Of a stretch of 64,000 nucleotides of DNA, positions 54,543-63,378 are shown in pieces; positions within the stretch are counted from its first letter, which is position 1, and each line of letters begins with the position of its first letter. The notes under the pieces are model-generated. The model had not been told where the DNA came from. It worked only from the letters and a program-made list of their open reading frames with translations, and ran no database searches. The position numbers were made by a program, and so were the translations under genes. The DNA is taken from NCBI RefSeq assembly GCF_004298145.1, contig NZ_SCRH01000055.1, forward strand, positions 1-64,000. Direction: 5' to 3'. Source of the stretch: Mycobacterium sp. (GTDB lineage Bacteria > Actinomycetota > Actinomycetes > Mycobacteriales > Mycobacteriaceae).

Positions 54543-56731
54543 CAGCGCTCCAGCAACCGGTAGATCGCCTGATCGGTCCCGCCGACCGAAATCGTGCCCG
54601 CCGCAGTGAACTGCCGAACGTCGCGCATCGCCTCATACACCTGCGAGCTGACATAGATGCCGGGCTGCGGCGAGCCGCTGTGCATTTGGTAGGCGAGACT
54701 CACTGCGCCGCCCCACATGTCATAGACAAGGCTGGAGCGGCCCACCAGGCCGCTGACGACGTTGCCGGTGTTGACGCCGACGCGCAGGCCCAGCTGATGG
54801 CTGCCCTGGCTGTTGAACCGATCGATGATGCGGCCGATTTCGAGGGCGAAGTCAACGGCGCGGTGAATGCTGTCCAGTCGGGGGGTGACGACCCCGCAGC
54901 TGGCGAGATACCCGTTGTGGAACGTGCGGATCCGTTCGACGCCAAGGGATTCGGCGGCCGAATCAAACTGCCGGAACAGTTCGTCGACGGTGCCGACCAA
55001 TTCGGCTTCCGGCATCTGGGTGGAGAGTTCGTCGAGGCCGACGATGTCGGCGTAGACGATGGCGACATCCTGATGTTTCTGGGCGATGGTTTCTTCGCCC
55101 TCGCGATAACGTTGCAGCACCGACTCGGGCATCAACGCCAGCATCAGGCGGTCGTTCTCGCGGCGCTGCTCGTTGAGTAGCTCCTCCTTGATCGCCAGGT
55201 TTCGGCTCATCTCATTGAAAGCGGCCGTGAGATCGCTGATTTCGTCGCGCGACCCCACCGGGATGTTGATGTCGTAGTCGCCGGAGCTGATCTTGCGGGT
55301 GCCCTCCTCGAGGCGCCGGACCGGGCGTACCGCCGCCTGAGCGACGAACATCGAGGCCACGCAGATGGCGAAAATCATTGCCGTGACCGCAATGACGAGG
55401 TTCTTACTGAAGCGGCCCAGCCGCGCAAAAGCATCGGAGTTGTCGCGAGTGGCCAGGATCGACCAGTGCAGATCGGAGTTGGGTATGTTCAACGGCGCGT
55501 AGGCTTCCAATTCTCTGTTGCCCGTGTAATCGGTGGCGCTGATGACGCCGCTCTCCCCACGTTGGGCAGCGCGCAGACCGGCCGTCGGAACCGGCTGCAC
55601 CAACGTGGTGCCACCCAGGCGAAGCGCCCGGTCCACAACGTCGGGCGGGGTGCCGGCCTCGATGGCCTCGTGCCGGTATCGCTTCGGGTCTTCGATGAAT
55701 ACCCTTGAATCGGAACGCATCAAGTCGTCCGGGCCCGCCAGGTAGGTCTCAGTGGCCGGTCCCATCCCCGCAGCGTCCCAATGTTTGTTGGCGGTCATGA
55801 TCGCGTTGATCTTCCCGACCGGCACCGGCAGGGCCATGACCCCTTCGAATTTGCCGTTCATGCCGACCGGCGATACCACCCACGCCGTGGGGGTGTCGAG
55901 TTGCGGCTGATACTGCTGGAAGTCGGTGATCCAGACGAAGTCGACATCGTTGGACGCCATGGCTTTTTCGTAGGCACCGCGCAGGTTGGATCCGCGATAC
56001 GGACCGGTGAGAATGTTGGTCCCCAGATCTGGGCCCTTCATGACGCTGTAAACCACATTGCCCTGCATGTCCAGCAGGAGCGCATCACGGTAATCGAAGC
56101 GGGTGACGATGCCGCGCATGAAAAAGTCGAAGCGGGCATTGGCGGCCGACCAGGCGCTGCCGTCGCCGGCGTCCTCGGCGGGCGGCGAGTCAGGGCTCGG
56201 CCTGGGCGCCGCGGTGTAGTACGCCTGAAGGTATTTCTGCGCGTTGGAACTCGGCATGACGGCCTTGAGATCGATCGCGCTGCCGGTGACCTGTTTGATC
56301 GGTTTGATCATGTCGTTCTCGTAGTAATTGACCAGAGACCGCTCTTGGGCGGGAGTGATGTTCGCGTTGGCCAATTGGGCAAAGCCGGCGGTGAGGTTCG
56401 CCGTTGCTTCGTTGATGCCGAAACCGTCGCTCAGCACGATCAGCGAATTCGTCATCTCCCTGAACAGTGCCTGCACCGCCCGCTTCTGGGACTCGCGCAT
56501 CTCGACCAACCGCTCGGATTCGACTTGCCGCAACGCGGTGCGGCCGGACACGGCTCCGATGAGACCGATCACCGCGACGCCCAAGATGCTCGACAGCAGC
56601 ATGGTGATCAGGATCTTGGATTGGATGCCGAACCGGAAACGGCTGCGCAGCGGGCGCGTACGCTTTGCGGACTGGTGAGCCGGGGCGGGATCGATGTGGG
56701 GTGCGGCATCGGTTAGCTCGCTCGTCGTCAA
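54542..56731 (-). CDS. Membrane class III cyclase-like protein, probably degenerate (Rv2435c-like)
   Basis: A 729-residue protein: cytoplasmic N-terminus, a span (about 46-68), an extracytoplasmic sensor region, a second span (LVIAVTAMIFAICVASMFVA), HAMP domain, then a class III cyclase domain (about 552-729). The first metal aspartate is present (YADIVGL, Asp562) and Asp671 (YDMWG) is kept. The second metal position reads FHNG (Asn606), and the transition-state Asn/Arg positions read Ser678 and Gln682. It may therefore be inactive or a partner for another cyclase. The TTG start at 56731 follows GAGGGGCAGG and gives the family length. It is coupled to the cNMP-binding MscS gene. Confidence 0.85.
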   Translation of the reverse strand: MTTSELTDAAPHIDPAPAHQSAKRTRPLRSRFRFGIQSKILITMLLSSILGVAVIGLIGAVSGRTALRQVESERLVEMRESQKRAVQALFREMTNSLIVLSDGFGINEATANLTAGFAQLANANITPAQERSLVNYYENDMIKPIKQVTGSAIDLKAVMPSSNAQKYLQAYYTAAPRPSPDSPPAEDAGDGSAWSAANARFDFFMRGIVTRFDYRDALLLDMQGNVVYSVMKGPDLGTNILTGPYRGSNLRGAYEKAMASNDVDFVWITDFQQYQPQLDTPTAWVVSPVGMNGKFEGVMALPVPVGKINAIMTANKHWDAAGMGPATETYLAGPDDLMRSDSRVFIEDPKRYRHEAIEAGTPPDVVDRALRLGGTTLVQPVPTAGLRAAQRGESGVISATDYTGNRELEAYAPLNIPNSDLHWSILATRDNSDAFARLGRFSKNLVIAVTAMIFAICVASMFVAQAAVRPVRRLEEGTRKISSGDYDINIPVGSRDEISDLTAAFNEMSRNLAIKEELLNEQRRENDRLMLALMPESVLQRYREGEETIAQKHQDVAIVYADIVGLDELSTQMPEAELVGTVDELFRQFDSAAESLGVERIRTFHNGYLASCGVVTPRLDSIHRAVDFALEIGRIIDRFNSQGSHQLGLRVGVNTGNVVSGLVGRSSLVYDMWGGAVSLAYQMHSGSPQPGIYVSSQVYEAMRDVRQFTAAGTISVGGTDQAIYRLLER

Positions 56732-56886
56732 TTGCCTGCCCCTCTTCCGGGATCCAGCACCCCTAACGCAGCAGACTAGCGCGCGGACACCGAGATATTG
56801 AGCGTTTGCCGTGATGCGATTGGACATCGAAAACGCTGGTGGCCCGCGTGTGCATTGCCATCCCGGCGCGACTACCGTCGGGCGGC

Positions 56887-57765
56887 ATGGCCGGGGTCTG
56901 TGTAGTGGGTAGCGTGAACATCGATCTGTCGCTGGGCGTGGACGCCCTGCCGCGGCCCGGCGAAACGGTGTTGGCGTCGTCATTGACACAGACCCCCGGC
57001 GGCAAGGGCGGCAATCAGGCGGTGGCGGCGGCGCGTGCGGGTGCGCGCGTGCAGTTCGTCGGGGCGGTCGGCGACGACGCCGCCGCCGGACAGTTGCGTG
57101 CCCACCTGCTGGCCAACGGCGTCGGGCTCGACGGGGCCGTCGAAATCCCCGGGCCGAGCGGCACCGCCATCGTCGTCGTCGATGCCAACGCCGAGAACAC
57201 CATCGTGGTCGCGCCGGGAGCCAATGGGCGTTTCACGCTGGCCGACGACCGCGCGCGCGGTGTGGTCGCCAACTGCGATGTGATGTTGACCCAGCTAGAG
57301 ATTCCGGTCGACACCGCGATCGCAGCGGCGCAACAGGCTCGTTCGGTCGGAGCGGTCGTCGTCGTGAACGCCTCACCGGCCGGTCAGGATCCCCGCTCAT
57401 TGGGCGAGCTGGCGGCCACCGCCGACGTGGTGATCACCAACGAGGAGGAAGCCAATGAATGGCTTTGGCGTCCAATGCATTTGGTGGTTACCCTGGGTCC
57501 GCTCGGGGCCCGCTACGTTGGCGTCGACGGCGAGTATTCCGTGCCCTCCCCCGCGGTCGACGCGGTGGACACCACCGGGGCCGGTGACGTGTTCGCCGGC
57601 GTGCTGGCGGCGAACTGGCCACCCAATCCCGGCTCGCCGGATCAGCGTCGACTCGCGCTGCACCGCGCCTGCGCGGCGGGCGCGCTGGCGACGCTGGTTC
57701 CGGGCGCCGGTGATTGCGCACCGGACGCCGCGGCGATCGAAAAGGCGCGCCGGAGCGAGTCCTAG
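56887..57765 (+). CDS. rbsK: Ribokinase-family sugar kinase
   Basis: A 292-residue PfkB-family kinase, predicted to phosphorylate ribose. N-terminal VVGSVNIDLSLGVDALPRPGET and TPGGKGGNQAVAAAR bind the sugar; the C-terminal DTTGAGDVFAGVLAANW holds the anion hole and the catalytic aspartate in GAGD. The ATG at 56887 begins at the conserved core; an upstream GTG or ATG at 56839 would add 16 residues. No ribose transporter is adjacent. It diverges from the cyclase and converges on nadE. Confidence 0.9.
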   Translation: MAGVCVVGSVNIDLSLGVDALPRPGETVLASSLTQTPGGKGGNQAVAAARAGARVQFVGAVGDDAAAGQLRAHLLANGVGLDGAVEIPGPSGTAIVVVDANAENTIVVAPGANGRFTLADDRARGVVANCDVMLTQLEIPVDTAIAAAQQARSVGAVVVVNASPAGQDPRSLGELAATADVVITNEEEANEWLWRPMHLVVTLGPLGARYVGVDGEYSVPSPAVDAVDTTGAGDVFAGVLAANWPPNPGSPDQRRLALHRACAAGALATLVPGAGDCAPDAAAIEKARRSES

Positions 57766-57781
57766 CCGCGCGGCCCGAACG

Positions 57782-59830
57782 CTAGTCTTCGGGGATTTCG
57801 CGTTCGATCTCGTCGAGCCAGATGCGCGCGGACATATCGGACGGGGCGCGCCAGTCCCCCCGCGGCGACAGCGCACCCCCGTGCGACACCTTGGGGCCAT
57901 TGGGCAAGGCCGAGCGTTTGAACTGGCTGAACGAATAGAATCGCTGCACGAACACCTGCAACCAGTGCCGAATTTCCTTGAGCGAGTATGACGGTCGCTT
58001 GCCTTCCGGAAAGCCCGGCGGCCAGTTGCCCTGCTCGGGATCGCTCCACGCATGCCACGCAAGGAACGCGATCTTCGACGGCCGGAATCCAAAGCGCAAC
58101 ACGTGGAACAGGGAAAAGTCCTGCAGCGCGAACGGGCCCACTTTCGCCTCGCTGCTCTGCAGCTCTTCCTCTTCGCCGCTGGGGACCAGCTCCGGCGTGA
58201 TCTCGGTGTCGAGCACCGACTGCAGCACGTCGCTGACCTCCGGCTCGAACTGCTCCGATGAGATCACCCAGCGGATCAAATGCTGAATCAGCGTCTTGGG
58301 CACGCCGCCATTGACGTTGTAGTGCGACATCTGGTCGCCGACACCGTATGTCGACCAGCCCAGGCCCAGTTCGGAAAGGTCGCCGGTGCCCAGCACGATG
58401 CCGCCGCGCTGGTTGGCCAGCCGGAACAGGTAGTCGGTGCGCAAACCGGCCTGGACGTTTTCGAAGGTGACGTCATAGACCTTCTCGCCGCGCGCGAAGG
58501 GGTGATCGATCTCCTTGAGCATCAGCGCCGCGGTCTCACGGATATCGATCTCGGAGAACGTCACACCCAGGGCTCGGCACAGCTCGATCGCGTTGCGCTT
58601 AGTGCGCTCCCCGGTCGCGAAGCCGGGCAGCGTGAACGCCAGAATGTCGCCGCGCGGCCGTTGTTCGCGGTCCATCGCGCGGGCGGCGACGATCAATGCG
58701 TGCGTCGAGTCCAGTCCGCCGGAGATCCCGATGACGACCTTCGGATAATCCAAAGCGCGCAAACGCTGTTCGAGGCCGGCGACCTGGATGTTGTAACCCT
58801 CGAAGCAATCCTGCTCCAGCCGTTGCGGGTCCGCGGGAACGAAGGGGAAGCGCTCGATCTCACGCCGCAGTCCGATGTCGCCGTCCGGTGGATCCAGCCG
58901 GAACTCGATGCGCCGGAAAGATTCCGCCGTCGTCCGGTGGTGGCGCCGGTTGTCGTCGAAGGTGCCCATCCGGAGTCGTTCCGCGCGAAGTAATTCGATG
59001 TCGATGTCGGCGATGCTGCGTCGCTCCCCTTTGGGGAAGCGCTCGGACTGCGCCAGCAGCACACCGTTCTCGAACACCATGGTCTGACCGTCCCAGGCCA
59101 GGTCGGTCGTCGACTCGCCTTCGCCGGCAGCGGAATAGACGTAGGCGGCCAGGCAGCGCGACGACGCCGAACGGGCCAGCAGGCAGCGGTCCTCGGCGCG
59201 GCCGATCGTGATCGGGCTACCGGACAGGTTGGCCAGCACCGTCGCACCCGCCAACGCGGCTTCCGAGCTGGGTGGAATCGGCACGAACATGTCCTCGCAG
59301 ATCTCCACGTGCAGCACGAAGCCGGGCAGGTCGGAGGCGGCGAACAGCAGATCGGGGCCGAAAGGCACCTCGACGTCGACGCCCCTGAGGCGGATGGTGC
59401 CGCGCTCGTCGTCTCCCGGCGCGATTTGGCGGCGCTCGTAGAACTCGCGATAGGTGGGCAGGTACGACTTTGGCGCCACCCCGAGTACCACGCCGCGATG
59501 GATGACCACGGCGGCGTTGTAGATGCGGTGCCGGTGGCGGACCGGGGCGCCGACCACCAAAACCGGCAACAACTCGGCCGAGGACGCGACGATGTCCGCG
59601 ATGGCCCTCTCGACGTCGTCGAGCAACACGTCTTGCAAGACGATGTCTTCGATGGAATACCCGGACAACGTCAGTTCCGGGAACACGGCCAGCGCTACGC
59701 CGTCGTCGTGGCACGCGCGGGCCAGCCGCAAGACCGACTCGGCATTCGCGGCCGGGTCACCGATGACGGTGTGGTGCGTGCACGCGGCGACGCGGGCAAA
59801 GCCCTGGCTGTAAGCGTTGTAAAAGTCCAT
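57782..59830 (-). CDS. nadE: Glutamine-dependent NAD synthetase NadE
   Basis: Last step of NAD synthesis, amidating deamido-NAD. The 682-residue protein has an N-terminal nitrilase-type glutaminase (triad Glu52 in FPELT, Lys121 in PKSYLPTY, Cys178 in VEICEDM) and a C-terminal synthetase with the PP-loop GISGGLDST. An ammonia tunnel joins the two in the known M. tuberculosis enzyme. With nadD (48467) the window contains the final two NAD steps. It diverges from the isochorismatase gene. Confidence 0.96.
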   Translation of the reverse strand: MDFYNAYSQGFARVAACTHHTVIGDPAANAESVLRLARACHDDGVALAVFPELTLSGYSIEDIVLQDVLLDDVERAIADIVASSAELLPVLVVGAPVRHRHRIYNAAVVIHRGVVLGVAPKSYLPTYREFYERRQIAPGDDERGTIRLRGVDVEVPFGPDLLFAASDLPGFVLHVEICEDMFVPIPPSSEAALAGATVLANLSGSPITIGRAEDRCLLARSASSRCLAAYVYSAAGEGESTTDLAWDGQTMVFENGVLLAQSERFPKGERRSIADIDIELLRAERLRMGTFDDNRRHHRTTAESFRRIEFRLDPPDGDIGLRREIERFPFVPADPQRLEQDCFEGYNIQVAGLEQRLRALDYPKVVIGISGGLDSTHALIVAARAMDREQRPRGDILAFTLPGFATGERTKRNAIELCRALGVTFSEIDIRETAALMLKEIDHPFARGEKVYDVTFENVQAGLRTDYLFRLANQRGGIVLGTGDLSELGLGWSTYGVGDQMSHYNVNGGVPKTLIQHLIRWVISSEQFEPEVSDVLQSVLDTEITPELVPSGEEEELQSSEAKVGPFALQDFSLFHVLRFGFRPSKIAFLAWHAWSDPEQGNWPPGFPEGKRPSYSLKEIRHWLQVFVQRFYSFSQFKRSALPNGPKVSHGGALSPRGDWRAPSDMSARIWLDEIEREIPED

Positions 59831-59888
59831 CGCCCTTCCATTGTCGCCTCGATGGTGTCAACTCCTCACCGCCGGGTATCCCCGACCG

Positions 59889-60434
<546 letters not shown>

Positions 60435-60500
60435 TCGTCCTCCTCCTCAGGGCCCGCGCGCGGGCCGCGTCGCCGCGGGACGGATCCCTACCCTGAGAGG

Positions 60501-61334
60501 GTGACCGTCGCCCGCGCAGAATCCCCGGAACTGGTCACGCTGCTCGCGGGGCGCAGGATCGCGGTGCTGACGGGCGCGGGCATCTCCACCGATTCCGGCA
60601 TCCCCGACTACCGTGGGCCCGATTCGCCGCCGAGCAATCCCATGACCATCCGCCAGTTCACCGGCGACGCGGCGTTTCGGCAGCGGTACTGGGCGCGCAA
60701 CCACGTCGGTTGGCGGCACATGGACGACACGCTGCCCAACGCGGGGCATCGGGCGCTGGCCGCGCTCGAGGACGCGGCGGTGGTCACCGGGGTGATCACC
60801 CAGAACGTCGATCTGCTGCACACCAAGGCGGGCAGCCGAAACGTCATCAACCTGCACGGCACCTACGCGCGGGTGGTCTGCCTGACCTGCGGCCACACCA
60901 TGAGCCGCGTCGCGCTGGCCGAGCGGCTGGAGGCGCTCAACCCCGGATTCACCGAGCGCGCCGAAGCGATCGGCGGGCTGGCGGTGGCTCCCGACGCCGA
61001 CGCCGTCGTCGCCGATACCGCGTCGTTCCGCTATCTCGACTGTGTGCGCTGCGCCGGCATAGTCAAACCCGACATTGTCTATTTCGGCGAAAACGTTCCC
61101 AAAGACGTTGTGGCAGGGGCGTATAGGATGGTCGATCAGGCCGACGCGCTGCTGGTCGCCGGGTCGTCGCTGACCGTGTTCTCCGGCTATCGATTCGTGC
61201 GGCACGCCGCCGCGCTGGGCATCCCGGTCGCCATCGTCAACCGCGGCGCGACGCGCGGCGACGAGCTAGCCACCGTCAAGGTCGACGGCGGGTGCTCCGA
61301 ACTGCTGGCGCTGTTGGTTGGCGAGCTGGCCTAG
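60501..61334 (+). CDS. Sir2-family NAD-dependent protein deacylase (SIRT4-like class)
   Basis: A 277-residue sirtuin. NAD site GAGISTDSGIPDYRGP (25-40), Gln101-Asn-x-Asp104, catalytic His119 (NLHG), and a complete zinc site Cys127/Cys130 and Cys181/Cys184. The insert between the two cysteine pairs and the overall pattern fit the class II (SIRT4-like) bacterial group, not the CobB class. It removes acyl groups from lysines and releases nicotinamide. The GTG at 60501 is preceded by GAGAGG. The stop overlaps the stop of the convergent P450 by four bases. Confidence 0.92.
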   Translation: MTVARAESPELVTLLAGRRIAVLTGAGISTDSGIPDYRGPDSPPSNPMTIRQFTGDAAFRQRYWARNHVGWRHMDDTLPNAGHRALAALEDAAVVTGVITQNVDLLHTKAGSRNVINLHGTYARVVCLTCGHTMSRVALAERLEALNPGFTERAEAIGGLAVAPDADAVVADTASFRYLDCVRCAGIVKPDIVYFGENVPKDVVAGAYRMVDQADALLVAGSSLTVFSGYRFVRHAAALGIPVAIVNRGATRGDELATVKVDGGCSELLALLVGELA

Positions 61335-62608
61335 AAGGTACAGGGCATGGCGCGGATGCCGTGGATGAAGTTGCCCGCCAGGTACTCCGGATTGCCGGCC
61401 TCGAAATCGGGCAGCTGTCGCAGCAACTCACCGAAGATGGCGCGCAGCTGCGCCCGGGCCACATGTGTCCCCAGACAGTAATGCTGTCCGCCGCCACCGA
61501 AACCGACGTGCGGGCTGGGGTCTCGGCTCAGGTCGAATCGATCCGGTTGGTCGAACACCGCTTCGTCCCAGTTGCCGGATGCATAGAACATCGCCACCTT
61601 CTCCCCCGCGCCGATGGTCTGGCCGCCCAACTCGAAATCCGTTGCGGCGGTTCGACGGAAGGTCATCACCGGGGTGGCGTAGCGGATGAATTCCTCGACC
61701 GCCGTACCGATGCGGCTATCGAAATCTTCGGCCAGCCATGCTCGTTGCTCCGGAAAGTCGGTGAGGGCCTTGAGCGCGTGGCTGGTGGTTTGGCGGGTGG
61801 TGTCGTTGCCGGCCACGGAGAGCAGCACGAAAAATGCGGCCACGTCGGCGTCGGTCAGTCGATCGCCGTCGACGTTGGCGTTCACCAGGCTGCTGAACAG
61901 GTCGTCGCCGGGGTGGTCGCGTCGCTGGGCGGCCAGCGCGCCCGCAACTTGATGCAGATACATCACGTTTTCGAACATGACTTCCATCGGGTCGCGGCCG
62001 GCGAGATAGACCGGGTCGTTTGTCGACACCAGGGCGTCGGCGGCGTGTGCGACCGACTCGCGCTCGGAGTCCGGAATCCCCATCATGTCCGACAGCGTGC
62101 GCAGCGGCAGTTCCTTGGCGCAGTGCTCGACGAAATCGGCTCCGCTGCCAGCGGCCCTCAGCTCCTCGACGATGGTCTTGGCGTTCGCCTTGATGGAGTC
62201 TTCGATGCGGCGCACCTGTCGCGGGGTGAACGCGGCGGTCGCCAGCTTGCGCAGCTTGGTGTGCCGCGGCGCGTCCATCGCCAGGAAGGACTGCGTCGAT
62301 TCGAGCACCTCCTCGGGATAGCTCTCGAACATCACTCCCTTGCCGGACAGGAACACCTCGTGGGTGCGGCTGACCGTGACGATGTCGGCGTGCCGGGTGA
62401 TCGCCCAGAAGCCCGGATCGTCGGGATCCGTCAGCGCGGCTTCTTCCACCGGCGGATGCCAGCTCACGGGGCGCTCGGCGCGCAGCACGGCGAACGAGCG
62501 TTCCCGATCCGCCGCGGTCGTGGACCAAAACGCCCGCGAGGACAGGTCGATCTCGTCGTAGGCGCGGCCGGACGCCTCGGCCCCGGGTGTTCCCGTCATC
62601 ACAGCCAT
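61331..62608 (-). CDS. Cytochrome P450
   Basis: A 425-residue soluble P450. I-helix AGNDTT (266-271), ExxR Glu306/Arg309, and the heme loop FGGGGQHYCLG with Cys378 as heme ligand. Patterns such as HTKLRKLATAAFTPRQV resemble the mycobacterial CYP124/125/142 neighbourhood that oxidises sterol side chains and branched lipids, but the exact family cannot be set by eye. The ATG is at 62608; an ATG three codons later is also possible. It is divergent from, and probably controlled by, the TetR regulator. Confidence 0.93.
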   Translation of the reverse strand: MAVMTGTPGAEASGRAYDEIDLSSRAFWSTTAADRERSFAVLRAERPVSWHPPVEEAALTDPDDPGFWAITRHADIVTVSRTHEVFLSGKGVMFESYPEEVLESTQSFLAMDAPRHTKLRKLATAAFTPRQVRRIEDSIKANAKTIVEELRAAGSGADFVEHCAKELPLRTLSDMMGIPDSERESVAHAADALVSTNDPVYLAGRDPMEVMFENVMYLHQVAGALAAQRRDHPGDDLFSSLVNANVDGDRLTDADVAAFFVLLSVAGNDTTRQTTSHALKALTDFPEQRAWLAEDFDSRIGTAVEEFIRYATPVMTFRRTAATDFELGGQTIGAGEKVAMFYASGNWDEAVFDQPDRFDLSRDPSPHVGFGGGGQHYCLGTHVARAQLRAIFGELLRQLPDFEAGNPEYLAGNFIHGIRAMPCTF

Positions 62609-62653
62609 GGTGGGCGATCCTCTCTTGTATGACCCCGGTCACAAACTGTAAGC

Positions 62654-62690
62654 GACACTATGCCTAGACAGTACGTCTAGTCAAGGTGTC
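62654..62690. promoter_or_regulatory. Concentric dyad, likely TetR operator
   Basis: Inner arms CTAGAC (62664-62669) and GTCTAG (62675-62680) flank AGTAC. Outer arms GACAC (62654-62658) and GTGTC (62686-62690) share exactly the same centre at 62672. The 37-base element sits in the 105-base divergent gap between the P450 and TetR genes, 24 bases before the TetR start. Control of both genes by the TetR protein is inferred. Confidence 0.7.
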
Positions 62691-62713
62691 AAAACCTCGG
62701 CTATGCTCGCCAC

Positions 62714-63370
62714 ATGCCGTCGCTCACCCGTAAGCCGCCGGGCCACCGAAGCGTGGGCCGCGAGCAGCGGCGCGAGCAGATGGAGCGCCGGCTGTTGGAC
62801 GCCACCGAGCGGCTGATGCGTGACGGCGCGAGCTTCACCGAGCTGAGCGTGGATCGGCTCTCGGGCGAAGCGGGCATCTCCCGCGCCAGCTTCTACATCT
62901 ACTTCGAGGACAAAGGCCATCTGCTTCGCCGTCTCGCGGGCCAGGTGTTCGGCGATCTGACCGACGGCGCGCGGCGCTGGTGGACCGTGGCCGGGCGCCA
63001 CGACCCCGACGATGTGCGAACGGCGATGAGCAGCATCATCGCCACCTATCGACGCCATCAAGCTGTGCTGGTCGCGCTCAACGAGATGGCCGCCTACGAC
63101 CCGGCGACGGGGGAAACGTATCGCGATCTGCTGACCGGCATCTCCGAGCAGCTCACCCGCGTCATCGAAGAGGGCCAGGCCGACGGCTCGATCCGCCCAG
63201 AGTTGGCTGCGCTAACGACCGCCAGCGCGCTGACCTGGATGGTCGAGCGCGCCTGCCAGCAGAACTTACCGGCACAGCCGCCCGACTACGACACCGAGAT
63301 GGCCGCCACCCTCGCCGAGATTGTTTGGGGCGCACTGTATCTCACGCCACTTTCGGCGAGTCGACAGTAG
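62714..63370 (+). CDS. TetR-family transcriptional regulator
   Basis: A 218-residue regulator with an N-terminal TetR helix-turn-helix (about 22-70; LLDATERLMRDGASFTELSV, then DRLSGEAGISRASFYIYFEDKGHLL in two parts) and a helical ligand-binding domain resembling the EthR-like C-terminal domain. The ATG at 62714 was used. It is divergent from the P450, with a strong dyad between the two, so it probably represses the P450 and itself. The ligand is unknown, perhaps the P450 substrate. Confidence 0.92.
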   Translation: MPSLTRKPPGHRSVGREQRREQMERRLLDATERLMRDGASFTELSVDRLSGEAGISRASFYIYFEDKGHLLRRLAGQVFGDLTDGARRWWTVAGRHDPDDVRTAMSSIIATYRRHQAVLVALNEMAAYDPATGETYRDLLTGISEQLTRVIEEGQADGSIRPELAALTTASALTWMVERACQQNLPAQPPDYDTEMAATLAEIVWGALYLTPLSASRQ

Positions 63371-63378
63371 CGCGAGCC

